Shown: in pieces, positions 17,476 to 25,641 of the stretch | Numbering within the stretch: the stretch's first letter is position 1 | Layout: every line of letters begins with the position of its first letter | Source of the DNA: JAAZKI01 sp012799905 | GTDB taxonomy: Bacteria; Verrucomicrobiota; Lentisphaeria; Oligosphaerales; Oligosphaeraceae | Length of the DNA: 64,000 nt | Assembly: GCA_050949415.1 (NCBI GenBank) | Contig: JBMNFR010000009.1 | Coordinates: 434,001 to 498,000, forward strand | Reading direction: 5' to 3' | Translations under genes and position numbers: made by a program | The notes under the pieces: model-generated | Seen by the model: the letters and a program-made list of their open reading frames with translations, nothing else | The model's database searches: none | What the model was told of the DNA's origin: nothing

Positions 17476-18240
17476 ATGCCAAAAATCCGGGCAGACCAAC
17501 TTCTCGTCGACAGCGGTCTATGCGTGTCCCGGAGCCTTGGGCGCCAGCTCATCTTGGCTGGCAAGGTCTTGGCGCCGGATGGCACAGTGCTCACCAAGCC
17601 AGGACGGTTAGTTCCGGACGACTGGAAGTTGACGTTGCTTGAACCGCCCCGGTTTGTCAGCCGCGGCGCAGAAAAGCTGCTGGCGGCGATTGCGGCATTC
17701 CAACCCCCAATCGCCGGCTGCACCGCGCTTGATTTAGGCGCCTCCACCGGAGGCTTCACTGACGTCCTGCTGGCTCATGGCGCTGCCAAAGTCTTTGCAG
17801 TAGACGTCGGCATTGACCAGCTGCACGACCGGCTGCGCACCGACCCGCGCGTAGTCTCCCTGGAACAGACCAATGCGCGCGATCTGACCACGGCCATAAT
17901 CCCTGTTCCCATTGATCTGCTGGTCGCTGACCTGTCATTCATCTCGCTGACCAAAGTTCTTCCGGCGGCTCGTCCCCTGCTGACAAGCCATGCCTGGGCT
18001 ATCGTGTTGATCAAACCGCAGTTCGAAGCCGACCGGCAAGACATCGGCAAACAAGGCGTAGTCCGAAACCCAGCAGTTCGCCAGGCCTGCGTTGACAAAA
18101 TCCTCGCTTTTGCCGCTGCCGAGCTGGGCTGGTCCTGCCTCGGCGTTATTCCCTCTCCCATTACTGGCCCAAAAGGCAACCAGGAATTTCTGGCCGCCTT
18201 CCAAAACGGCCCGCCACCGGCCGCTCCTCCGCCTCCCTGA
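17476..18240 (+). CDS. tlyA: TlyA-family rRNA 2'-O-methyltransferase
   Basis: A 254-residue protein: an N-terminal S4 RNA-binding domain (RADQLLVDSGLCVSRSLGRQ, residues about 5-24) joined to an FtsJ-type Rossmann methyltransferase. The SAM-binding motif is ALDLGASTGGFTDVLL (about 87-102), followed by FAVDVG and the catalytic-region segments DLLVADLSFISL and VLIKPQFEA. Known TlyA enzymes methylate cytidines in 23S rRNA, and in some species 16S rRNA, and affect capreomycin sensitivity. The P/A tail at the C terminus is unremarkable. There is no visible Shine-Dalgarno site; an 'aaccacgaaa' repeat module ends about 13 bases before the ATG. The pseudouridine synthase gene follows after 15 bases, so the two RNA modification genes form a pair. 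Confidence 0.9.
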   Translation: MPKIRADQLLVDSGLCVSRSLGRQLILAGKVLAPDGTVLTKPGRLVPDDWKLTLLEPPRFVSRGAEKLLAAIAAFQPPIAGCTALDLGASTGGFTDVLLAHGAAKVFAVDVGIDQLHDRLRTDPRVVSLEQTNARDLTTAIIPVPIDLLVADLSFISLTKVLPAARPLLTSHAWAIVLIKPQFEADRQDIGKQGVVRNPAVRQACVDKILAFAAAELGWSCLGVIPSPITGPKGNQEFLAAFQNGPPPAAPPPP

Positions 18241-18255
18241 GGCAAAAGTTTTGCC

Positions 18256-19287
18256 ATGACGTTCCAGCCATTCATCCGCCAGGCCTCGCTCCGCGTCCCA
18301 GCTGACGCTGTTGGCGTCGCCCTGCTCGACTACCTGGCTGGACGCTTTCCCTATCATGACCGCGACGCTTGGCGACAGCTAATCACGACCGGAAAGGTTC
18401 TGTGCAACGACCGTCCAGCAACGCAGGAACAGTTGCTCGCCAGCGGCGATGTCATTGTCTACCAACCGGAACCACGGCCGGAGCCGCCGGTTGATTTCAC
18501 CGCAGAACTCCTGTATCAAGACGACGACCTGCTGGTGCTGGCCAAATCCGCTAATCTGCCTTGCCACCCGGCCGGGTGCTTTTTCAATCACACGCTCTGG
18601 GCCATGCTCGCCTGCCCGGAACGCCAGGAATTGCCACCGCCCTTCAACGCGCTCCCTGCCCTGCCCACTCCCCACTTCGTCACCCGCCTCGACCGCGAGA
18701 CTTCCGGCGTCATCGTCATCGCCCGCAATCCTGCTGCGGCCAAGCGCACCGCACGACTGCTGCAAACACCGGCCGCAGCCAAACAATACCTGGTCATCAT
18801 CGAAAACCAGAACCATTTTCCGGACGTTCTCACAGCCAATGGCTGGCTGGCGACTGACACTGCCAGCGCCGTCCGCAAAAAACGCGGCTTCTACCAGGAT
18901 AAACCGCACGACCGCACTGCCGAAACAGCAGCCACGGACTTCCGCCTGCTTGCAGTCCTCGACGACCTGGCTCTGCTGACCGCCACCCTCCATACTGGCC
19001 GCACCCACCAAATTCGCGCAACCCTCGCTGCCAGCGGCTTCCCTGTCGTCGGAGACAAAATCTACGGCTGTGACGAGACCATCTATCTCCGCTTCATCGC
19101 AGGACAACTCTCCTCTGACGACGAAAAACGCCTGCGCCTGCCCTCCCAGGCTCTGCACGCCTGGAAAATCACCCTCCCACGCTCCGCTGGGCAGACATTG
19201 ACCTTCACTGCGCCGCCCCCTCAAACCTGGCGCCAGCATCACGACCTCCGCCCCCTGCTTGCCAAAGCCGGCCTGCTTGATGACTGA
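18256..19287 (+). CDS. RluA-family pseudouridine synthase
   Basis: A 343-residue RNA pseudouridine synthase. The N-terminal S4-like part (DAWRQLITTGKVLCNDRPA, about residues 36-54) is followed by the RluA catalytic domain, in which the hallmark is VTRLDRETSGVIVIARN (catalytic Asp in RLDRETSG, about residue 145). The C-terminal GRTHQIRATLAASGFPVVGD completes the fold. Members convert uridines in 23S rRNA or tRNA; which site cannot be told here. It follows tlyA closely, and the stop is followed by a long repeat-filled gap. Confidence in the family is high; no subfamily symbol is given. Confidence 0.9.
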   Translation: MTFQPFIRQASLRVPADAVGVALLDYLAGRFPYHDRDAWRQLITTGKVLCNDRPATQEQLLASGDVIVYQPEPRPEPPVDFTAELLYQDDDLLVLAKSANLPCHPAGCFFNHTLWAMLACPERQELPPPFNALPALPTPHFVTRLDRETSGVIVIARNPAAAKRTARLLQTPAAAKQYLVIIENQNHFPDVLTANGWLATDTASAVRKKRGFYQDKPHDRTAETAATDFRLLAVLDDLALLTATLHTGRTHQIRATLAASGFPVVGDKIYGCDETIYLRFIAGQLSSDDEKRLRLPSQALHAWKITLPRSAGQTLTFTAPPPQTWRQHHDLRPLLAKAGLLDD

Positions 19288-20474
19288 GTGGACTACCCGT
19301 CCACAGCCTATTTTTTTAAACCACGAAAAAACACGAAAGGGCACGAAATTTTTTGTTTGGCAATCAGTCACTCATTGATACTCGGAATTCCGGCAAGCTG
19401 CGGCGCCAGGCGCCCCGGATAAGGCGTTTTAGTGGAGAGTGGACGTGGACGGGAGTGGACTTTAGTGGAGAGTGGACGTGGACGGGAGTGGAGTGGACGT
19501 TGGTGCTTTCGACACGTGTCTTACGCAGGCTTCCACAGGCTTCCAGCCGGCACAGATACACCATGCTTATAGTCACATTCCTTTGCGCCGCAGGCGCTTA
19601 ACCATGCTTAACCCCAGGCTTTAGCCTGGGGGAAGGCATACCCCAAAACTGGCACCTCGTAGAGGTGCTACAATTAGCGCTGAAAACATGTCGTCGGCAT
19701 TTTGCGCAGATTTGTTGTTACGGATTGTATACCAATGACTTAAAGATTGGTTTTTCTGGAAATCTTTCACAAAAAACAAGATTCTGGCGGATAGTAGTAC
19801 TGATTTTTTGTAGGGTTGTTGTCTCGACGAATGAGATTGTCAGCAGACGTGCGGTCTGGCCTGCTGGTTTCTTTGGCTGTCCTGTCTGGCAGCTCAGATA
19901 GAGTGGGGAGGCGCTTCAGGCCGCCTTCCGCTTGGCCCGAATGGCTTGAAGACCACCCCAACCTCGTAGAGGTGGCACCATGAGTAACCCCAGGTGAAGC
20001 GGAGCGGAACCTGGGGTGGAGTGAGTAACGGCCTGGCGATAAATTTTCCGAAAATCCTTCCCCAAAAACGAAAAGTTGGCTGATATGTAGTACAGGGCAT
20101 TGCCCCCCTTCGCGTTATCTCATTCAGATTCCCGCAAGTTTCCGGATTGCATCAGAAAGCTCATTCAAGTGATGGAAAGCATGATGCCAGCATGCATGCA
20201 GAATCCTACTCCAGCACAAAATAACTATGATTCTTCTGAAAACCGTTTGAAAAGGGGCGTGTAGTGGCCTATTTTTACAGCGGGTCTAGAAATCAGACTC
20301 CACCCACCCAAGGGGGGCCACCCTCCCAAATTTTGTCACACACACGCGCGCGTGCGAGGGCAACGATTTATGTGTCACCTTCACATCACGTTCTAGATAG
20401 CCCTCATCCTTGCTCCTTCCTTACGCGAAAACTCAACCTTATCTTTTTGAACAACCTCTAACCAGCACTCGTTT
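19288..20474. repeat. 1.2-kb gene-free gap with mixed repeats
   Basis: No convincing gene is seen. In order: a GTGGACTACCCGTCCAC inverted repeat with an 'aaccacgaaaaaacacgaaa' module (19288-19354); a solo end of the GTAAT element and its GTGGAC array (19360-19500); hairpin CCCCAGGC-TTTA-GCCTGGGG (19612-19631) and hairpin GCACCTC-GTA-GAGGTGC (19652-19668); AT-rich sequence; a second CCTC-GTA-GAGG hairpin (near 19961-19976) and ACCCCAGGT/ACCTGGGGT with a 13-base loop (19987-20017). The remainder to 20474 is AT-rich and holds nothing I recognise. Confidence 0.7.
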
Positions 20475-21857
20475 ATGCCAACTCCGCACCTCCAGGCTGA
20501 TGTCGCGGTCATTGGCGGCGGTTCGGGCGGTGTCGCCGCCGCCCTGGCAGCGGCTCGCTGTCGGGTCAAGACTATACTCATCGAGCAGGACGCGCTTCTC
20601 GGCGGCACCTCGACGACCGCCGGCGTCAACTGCTGGGAGCCAGTCTGCGGCGCCACCGGCATTCCGCGCCGCCTGTTCGACCGCCTCACCCACCTGCCTG
20701 GCGCATGCGGCATCTACACCAGCACACGTCACTGCTTCTTCATGCGCGACATCTTGGCCAATTATCCCGGCGGCGAACAACGCATCGTACCCTTCCTGCG
20801 CTATCAAGACACCCTGAAAGCCGATTGGGACTACAGCCTTGCCTGGTGGCCCGGCCGCTGGAACGGCATCATCTTCGAACCGCTCGCCTGGCATCACGCC
20901 GCCACTGCCCTGCTGGCCGAAACCGGCTGCTGCAACATCATCACTGGCCAGGCTGTTGTTGCCGTCGAATGCGCCAGCCATCGCACTCTCGGCGCCGTCA
21001 CCCTGGCGAATGGAGCCAAAATCACTGCCCGCATCTGGATTGACAATGCCGGCATCCTAGCTCGCGACGCCGGTTGCGAGACTCTCACCGGCCAAGACCC
21101 CTACGACCGCTTTCACGAACCCGACGCCCCAATCACGCCTTCCGGACAAGTCAACGGCGCCACCCGCATCTTTCGCATCACCCCAATCCGCGACCCAGCC
21201 GTGCAACCGCTGCCCAAGGACATCCCAACCGAGTGCTGGTGGAGGCCGTCCTTCCCCAAAATGGTCGGCACTCAGTACCCAAATGGCGACTTCAACTGTA
21301 ACATGCTTCCCACCATCACTGGCCAAGACCTCGCCGCCATGACCATGCCGGCAGCCCTGGCCGAAACAGAACGACGCGTCCTGGCGTTCTGGCATCACGT
21401 GCAAACGAACTGGCCGGAATTCCAACACTATGCCATCAAAATGCTCTTCCCAAAACTTGGCATCCGCGAAAGTTTCCGCATCGTCTGCCGATATATGCTG
21501 ACTGAAAACGACCTCCTCGCCGGCCTGGCCAGGCAGACGCATGATGACCTGATTGCCACAGCTGATCATACCATGGACCGCCACGGCGGCGGCCAGGCCG
21601 CGCGCCAGGTCACTGCCCCCTACGGCATCCCCTACCGATGCCTGCTGCCTGTCGGCATCGACAATCTCATCCTGGCCGGCCGCATCGCCGGCTTCTCCAG
21701 CCTGGCGGCGTCCAGCTGCCGCCTAGCCCGCACCATCATGCAACTCGGCCAGGCCGCCGGCTTCGCTGCCGCCATCGCCTGCCATAACCACACCCTCCCT
21801 GCCGATATTTCCGTCAAGCATCTGCAACAACTCGTCAAGCAGGAGAACAAGACATGA
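20475..21857 (+). CDS. FAD-dependent oxidoreductase
   Basis: A 460-residue flavoprotein with an N-terminal dinucleotide-binding motif (DVAVIGGGSGGVAAALAAAR, about residues 9-28), ILIEQDALLGGTSTTAGVNC, which matches the FAD_oxidored family start, and a C-terminal FAD segment (IDNLILAGRIAGFSSLAASS). No signal peptide is seen, although many relatives in PVC bacteria are exported. The substrate is unknown; family members are common beside carbohydrate genes. It overlaps the following SDR gene by four bases (ATGA), so the two are coupled. No clear ribosome binding site precedes the ATG. Confidence 0.85.
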   Translation: MPTPHLQADVAVIGGGSGGVAAALAAARCRVKTILIEQDALLGGTSTTAGVNCWEPVCGATGIPRRLFDRLTHLPGACGIYTSTRHCFFMRDILANYPGGEQRIVPFLRYQDTLKADWDYSLAWWPGRWNGIIFEPLAWHHAATALLAETGCCNIITGQAVVAVECASHRTLGAVTLANGAKITARIWIDNAGILARDAGCETLTGQDPYDRFHEPDAPITPSGQVNGATRIFRITPIRDPAVQPLPKDIPTECWWRPSFPKMVGTQYPNGDFNCNMLPTITGQDLAAMTMPAALAETERRVLAFWHHVQTNWPEFQHYAIKMLFPKLGIRESFRIVCRYMLTENDLLAGLARQTHDDLIATADHTMDRHGGGQAARQVTAPYGIPYRCLLPVGIDNLILAGRIAGFSSLAASSCRLARTIMQLGQAAGFAAAIACHNHTLPADISVKHLQQLVKQENKT

Positions 21858-22570
21858 ACTGCACCGGCAAAACCATCATCATCACTGGCGGCTCAAGCGG
21901 CTACGGCTATGGCATGGCCAAAAAACTCCGCGCCCGCGGCGCCCGCGTCCTAATCACCGGCCGCAATGAACAGAAACTCCGCCAGGCTGCCGCCGAAATC
22001 GGCGTCGAGGCCGTCCATGCCGACGTCACCTCCTGCGCCGACTGGGACCGCGTCTTCGCCGCCGCTGGCAATCGCGTTGACGTCCTCATCAACAATGCCG
22101 GTGGCGGCCTCAAAGTCGCCCCGTTGACCGAGTACAGCGACGAGGAAATCATTCAGTCAATCGCCATCAACCTCACCGGCACCCTGCTCGGCTGCCGTCG
22201 CGCCGCCGCTGTCATGATTCCGCAGAAGTCCGGCTTGATCATCAACATCTCAAGCGTCTGCGCTCATTATGGCTGGCCTGGCTTCACCGTCTACACCGCT
22301 GCCAAGGCCGGTCTCGACAAAATGAGCCGCGCCCTTTACACGGAGCTCCGTCCGCACCACGTCCGCGTCACCGTGGTCACTCCGTCCTGGGGCGACACCA
22401 ACTTCAACGTTGCTGCCGGCCTGCCCCCTCCGGACGCTGACCTGGCTGCCCAAATGATGAGTTCTGACCAGATGGGCGATCTAATCGTCCAGCTGTGCGA
22501 ATTCCACGACCATCTCGTCTTCCCGGAAATCATGGTTCAGCCCATTGTCCAGGAGATCAACCCGTTCTGA
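21854..22570 (+). CDS. Short-chain dehydrogenase/reductase (SDR)
   Basis: A 238-residue classical SDR. It has the cofactor motif TGGSSGYGYGMA (about 11-22), the NNAGGG segment (about 79-84), an active-site Ser in INISSVCAH, and the YxxxK pair in YTAAKAGLDKM (about 146-156). It probably oxidises or reduces a sugar or other hydroxyl compound with NAD(P). The start overlaps the upstream FAD oxidoreductase by four bases, so the two proteins are made together and may act in sequence on one substrate. The substrate is unknown. Confidence 0.9.
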   Translation: MNCTGKTIIITGGSSGYGYGMAKKLRARGARVLITGRNEQKLRQAAAEIGVEAVHADVTSCADWDRVFAAAGNRVDVLINNAGGGLKVAPLTEYSDEEIIQSIAINLTGTLLGCRRAAAVMIPQKSGLIINISSVCAHYGWPGFTVYTAAKAGLDKMSRALYTELRPHHVRVTVVTPSWGDTNFNVAAGLPPPDADLAAQMMSSDQMGDLIVQLCEFHDHLVFPEIMVQPIVQEINPF

Positions 22571-22685
22571 GTTGACTTGCAGCAAACGGCAATTACGTTT
22601 ATGCAATCAGCTTCATTCCCCCTCCCAGGCCCTGTAGTGACTATTGCCGTTTGCTAAAGTCCGCCATCTGCCAAACTCCCGCCCC

Positions 22686-22867
22686 TCCCCCGTCCACTTC
22701 TGTCCACTTTCGTCCACGTCCACTCTCCACTCATGTCCACTTCTGTCCACAGTCCATCGTCTACTGATGTCCATTAAAGTCCACTAAAGTCCATTGTCCA
22801 CTGTCCACTAAAGTCCCACCCCCGCCGTCCACTTGCGTCCACTCAAGTCCACTAACGTCCACTCACC
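22686..22867 (-). repeat. GTCCACT-type array directly before an amidohydrolase gene
   Basis: About 18 copies of GTCCAC or close variants, spaced 7 or 10 bases apart, fill the gap between the SDR and amidohydrolase genes. A conserved stretch of some 70 bases here (from about 22747) recurs, with small changes, inside the element at 15241-15597 and at 37590-37660, so this is a dispersed element and not simple slippage. The array stops only about four bases before the next ATG. Confidence 0.7.
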
Positions 22868-22870
22868 CCC

Positions 22871-23635
22871 ATGCCTCACACCATCATTGACGTACACCTG
22901 CATCCTTTTCTGACGGACAACTGCCGCATCAACAAATACCAAGCGGTGAAGTCCCCGGACGAGTTTGTCGCCCATCTGCGTCAGCACGGCATTACCCAAT
23001 GCTGCGGCTCTGTCATCCACCGTGTCGCCGGGGACGACTTCGCGCCCATCCGCGCCCTCAATGACGACGCGCTTGAGTTCCGACGCCGCTACCCCGGCTT
23101 CTACATTCCCGGCATCCATGTGCACGGCAACTTCCCTGATGAATCCTGCCGCGAGCTGGAACGGTGCCAGCGCGAAGGCGTCAACCTGATTGGCGAGCTG
23201 GTACCTTACAGCATGGGCTACGACGCATACGCCAGTGATGCCATGCGGCCGGTCTGGGATTTGGCCATTGAGCTCGGCTACGTCGTCAACATCCACCCAA
23301 CCACCCTTGAGGACATCGACAAGCTGCTCACCGACTTCCCGCGCCTGACTGTCATCATCGCCCACCCTGGCGAATACGACGCCTATATGGCCAAACTCGA
23401 TCTGCTCCGCCGCCACTCAAATGCCTATCTCGACATCTGCGGCACTGGCCTGTTCCGCTATGGCATGCTCAAATACGGCGTTGACCAAGTCGGCGCCGAG
23501 CGTTTCCTGTTCGGCACAGACTTCCCGGTCTGTAGCGTCGGCATGCAGGTCGGCGGCGTCATGACTGAAGACCTCACCCCTGCCGAACGCCAAGCCATCT
23601 TCGCAGACAACGCAAAACGCCTCCTCCGCCTCTGA
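22871..23635 (+). CDS. Amidohydrolase-family metal-dependent hydrolase
   Basis: A 254-residue TIM-barrel hydrolase of the amidohydrolase-2 type. The N terminus has the metal-binding HxH (IIDVHLHPF, His at 9 and 11). VNIHPTTLEDIDKL, VIIAHPGEYDAY and the late FLFGTDFPVCS (metal/catalytic Asp) complete the site. Relatives decarboxylate or hydrolyse small organic acids and lactones; the substrate here is unknown. It follows the FAD oxidoreductase/SDR pair on the same strand after a 300-base gap filled by a GTCCAC array, and no Shine-Dalgarno site is seen because the array runs almost to the ATG. Confidence 0.85.
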   Translation: MPHTIIDVHLHPFLTDNCRINKYQAVKSPDEFVAHLRQHGITQCCGSVIHRVAGDDFAPIRALNDDALEFRRRYPGFYIPGIHVHGNFPDESCRELERCQREGVNLIGELVPYSMGYDAYASDAMRPVWDLAIELGYVVNIHPTTLEDIDKLLTDFPRLTVIIAHPGEYDAYMAKLDLLRRHSNAYLDICGTGLFRYGMLKYGVDQVGAERFLFGTDFPVCSVGMQVGGVMTEDLTPAERQAIFADNAKRLLRL

Positions 23636-24163
23636 CCCCAATACTCCTTACTTAACGCTTTGTAACTACACCGCAATCATACCAACTCGACTCCGTAAAA
23701 CCGACCCAACTACATGAGGATTTTTACCAGAGTAGGTTCATTCGTCAAAGCAACAGCCCCTATATAAAATTTTCGTACTACTATCCGCAAACTTCTTGTT
23801 TTTTGGGAAAGATTTCTTCAAAACGGCGTTTATGTGTCACCCCTGGCGGGGCTCAAAATTATAATCCGTCCACCCAGGGCTGCGCTCGCCCTTGGCGGGC
23901 TTCGCTTACCCTGGGCTTTTATGTTGTAGCCCTTCGGGCCGCCAGGCTTACAGACGGCAGCCGGAAGTCAGTACAGCAAGCGTTCATCACGAGCCTTCGC
24001 ACAACAAAAAGAAATTTCCGTATATTCAGTGTGTTCAGTGGTTACAACCACAACCCAAAAAACAAAAATTTCGTGTCCTTTCGTGTTTTTCGTGGTTAAA
24101 AAAACTTAAATAACGAGTATTGGCCTCTGACCCTGCTTCACCCCAACCGTCGCAGCGTTTTTT
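23636..24163. repeat. Gene-free gap with hairpin repeat and dispersed module
   Basis: After about 180 AT-rich bases with nothing recognisable comes a nested hairpin (outer stem CCCAGGG at 23873-23879 with CCCTGGG at 23909-23915, inner GCG/CGC and GCC/GGC pairs). An 'aaaaatttcgtg...cgtggtt' module follows (about 24045-24105). A 98-codon open frame across this stretch is explained by the repeats and is not called. Confidence 0.6.
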
Positions 24164-25093
24164 ATGACAACATCACTCTGCGCCTCCCTGCGCGCCAACC
24201 TCACCAGCGTCATGCAGGGCAAGGACGACATCGTCGACTTGCTCCTGACCGCCCTCCTGGCCAATGGACACGTCCTTCTCGAAGACGTGCCCGGAGTCGG
24301 CAAAACCACCCTGGCCAAAGCCTTGGCAACCTCTATCCAAGGCGCCTATAACCGCATCCAATTCACCCCGGACATGCTCCCGGCCGACATCACCGGCGGC
24401 ATGATTTATTCCCCCAAAAGCGGCGATTTCACTTTCCGCGCCGGGCCAGTCTTCTGCAACGTCCTGCTGGGCGACGAAATCAACCGCGCTTCACCGCGCA
24501 CCCAATCCGCCCTGCTGGAGGCGATGAGCGAACGCCAGGTGTCCATTGAAGGCGCGGCAAGGCCCCTGCCAGAACTCTTCCTCGTCATCGCCACCCAGAA
24601 CCCAATCGAATTCCACGGCACCTACCCATTGCCCGAAGCGCAACTCGACCGCTTTGCCATGCGTCTCGCCATCGGCTATCCTGACGCTGACAGCGAATGC
24701 CGCATCGTCCTGGAACAAAGAAAACGCCACCCGCTCCAGGACTTGCAAACAGTCGCGACCCTGGCAGACATCACCAACGCGCAACAGCAAGTCCGCGACA
24801 TCGCCATGGAGCCGACCGTGCTGCGCTACCTGACCGACATCGTCCGCGCCACTCGCACTGACCCGAAAGTCACCCTGGGCGCCAGCCCACGCGCCAGCCT
24901 CGACCTGTACCGCGCTGCCCAAGCCCGCGCTTTCCTTAACAACCGCGATTATGTTCTTCCTGACGACATCAAGGCCCTGGCAGTCCCGGTCATCGCCCAT
25001 CGCCTCTCCCTCGACCCAAAGGCGGCATACACGGGCATTGATAAGAAAACTATCGTGGCGGACATCGTCGCACGCACTAAAGTCCCAGCGTGA
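24164..25093 (+). CDS. MoxR-family AAA ATPase
   Basis: A 309-residue AAA+ ATPase of the MoxR family. Walker A is LEDVPGVGKTTLAKAL (about 39-54), GDEINRASPRTQSALLEAM (about 104-122) holds Walker B and the following helix, and ATQNPIEFHGTYPLPEAQLD is the sensor-1 and family hallmark. The lid has TLGASPRASLDLYRAAQARA. MoxR proteins act as chaperones that often activate a partner with a DUF58 or vWA domain. Those genes usually follow moxR, but here 548 bases of repeats and an unrelated membrane protein follow, so the partner is missing or elsewhere. No ribosome binding site is evident. Confidence 0.9.
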   Translation: MTTSLCASLRANLTSVMQGKDDIVDLLLTALLANGHVLLEDVPGVGKTTLAKALATSIQGAYNRIQFTPDMLPADITGGMIYSPKSGDFTFRAGPVFCNVLLGDEINRASPRTQSALLEAMSERQVSIEGAARPLPELFLVIATQNPIEFHGTYPLPEAQLDRFAMRLAIGYPDADSECRIVLEQRKRHPLQDLQTVATLADITNAQQQVRDIAMEPTVLRYLTDIVRATRTDPKVTLGASPRASLDLYRAAQARAFLNNRDYVLPDDIKALAVPVIAHRLSLDPKAAYTGIDKKTIVADIVARTKVPA

Positions 25094-25641
25094 ATAGGGG
25101 CGAGGGGCGAGGGGCGAGATTAGGGGCGAGGGGCGAGATTAGGGGCGAGGGGCGAGGGGCGAGATTAGGGGCGAGGGGCGAGGGGCGAGGGGCGAGATTA
25201 GGGGCGAGGGGCGAGATTAGGGGCGAGGGGCGAGATTAGGGGCGAGGGGCGAGAGGCGAGGGGCTGAATGCTGAATGTTGAATGCGGAATGCGGAATGCT
25301 GAATGCTGAATGTTGAATGTTGAATGCTGAATGTTGAGGCGCATTTCATCATGCATAATTCATAATTCATAATTCGTTAGGGGCGAGGGGCGGAATGTTG
25401 AATATTGAATGCTGAATGTTGAATGCTGAATGCTGAGGCGCATTTCATAATTCATAATTCATAATTCATAATTCATAATTCATAATTCGTTAGGGGCGAG
25501 GGGCTGAATGCGGAATGTTGAATGCGGAATGCGGAATGTTGAATGCGGAATGCTGAATGTTGAGGCGCATTTCATAATTCATAATTCATAATTCATAATT
25601 CGTTAGGGGCGAGATACAGCAGCCTGGAGCACGGAGCCATT
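25094..25641. repeat. Block of heptanucleotide tandem repeats with a higher-order unit
   Basis: 25097-25262 is made of GGGGCGA heptamers, with GATTA breaks. From 25262 to 25608 a unit of about 115 bases is repeated three times: TTAGGGGCGAGGGGC, then a run of GAATGYT/GAATGCG heptamers, then GAGGCGCATTTCAT, then a run of AATTCAT heptamers, then CG. Each sub-array has a 7-bp period although the sequences are unrelated. Copy numbers differ between the units. No gene is seen. Confidence 0.85.

Noticed and set aside
18379..19371. 330-codon open frame on the minus strand
   Set aside because: It is the antisense shadow of the RluA-type gene and extends into a repeat module.
23803..24099. 98-codon open frame (plus strand)
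   Set aside because: It is made of the nested CCCAGGG hairpin and the 'cgtgtcctttcgtg' module; its end reads FVSFRVFRG only because of that repeat.
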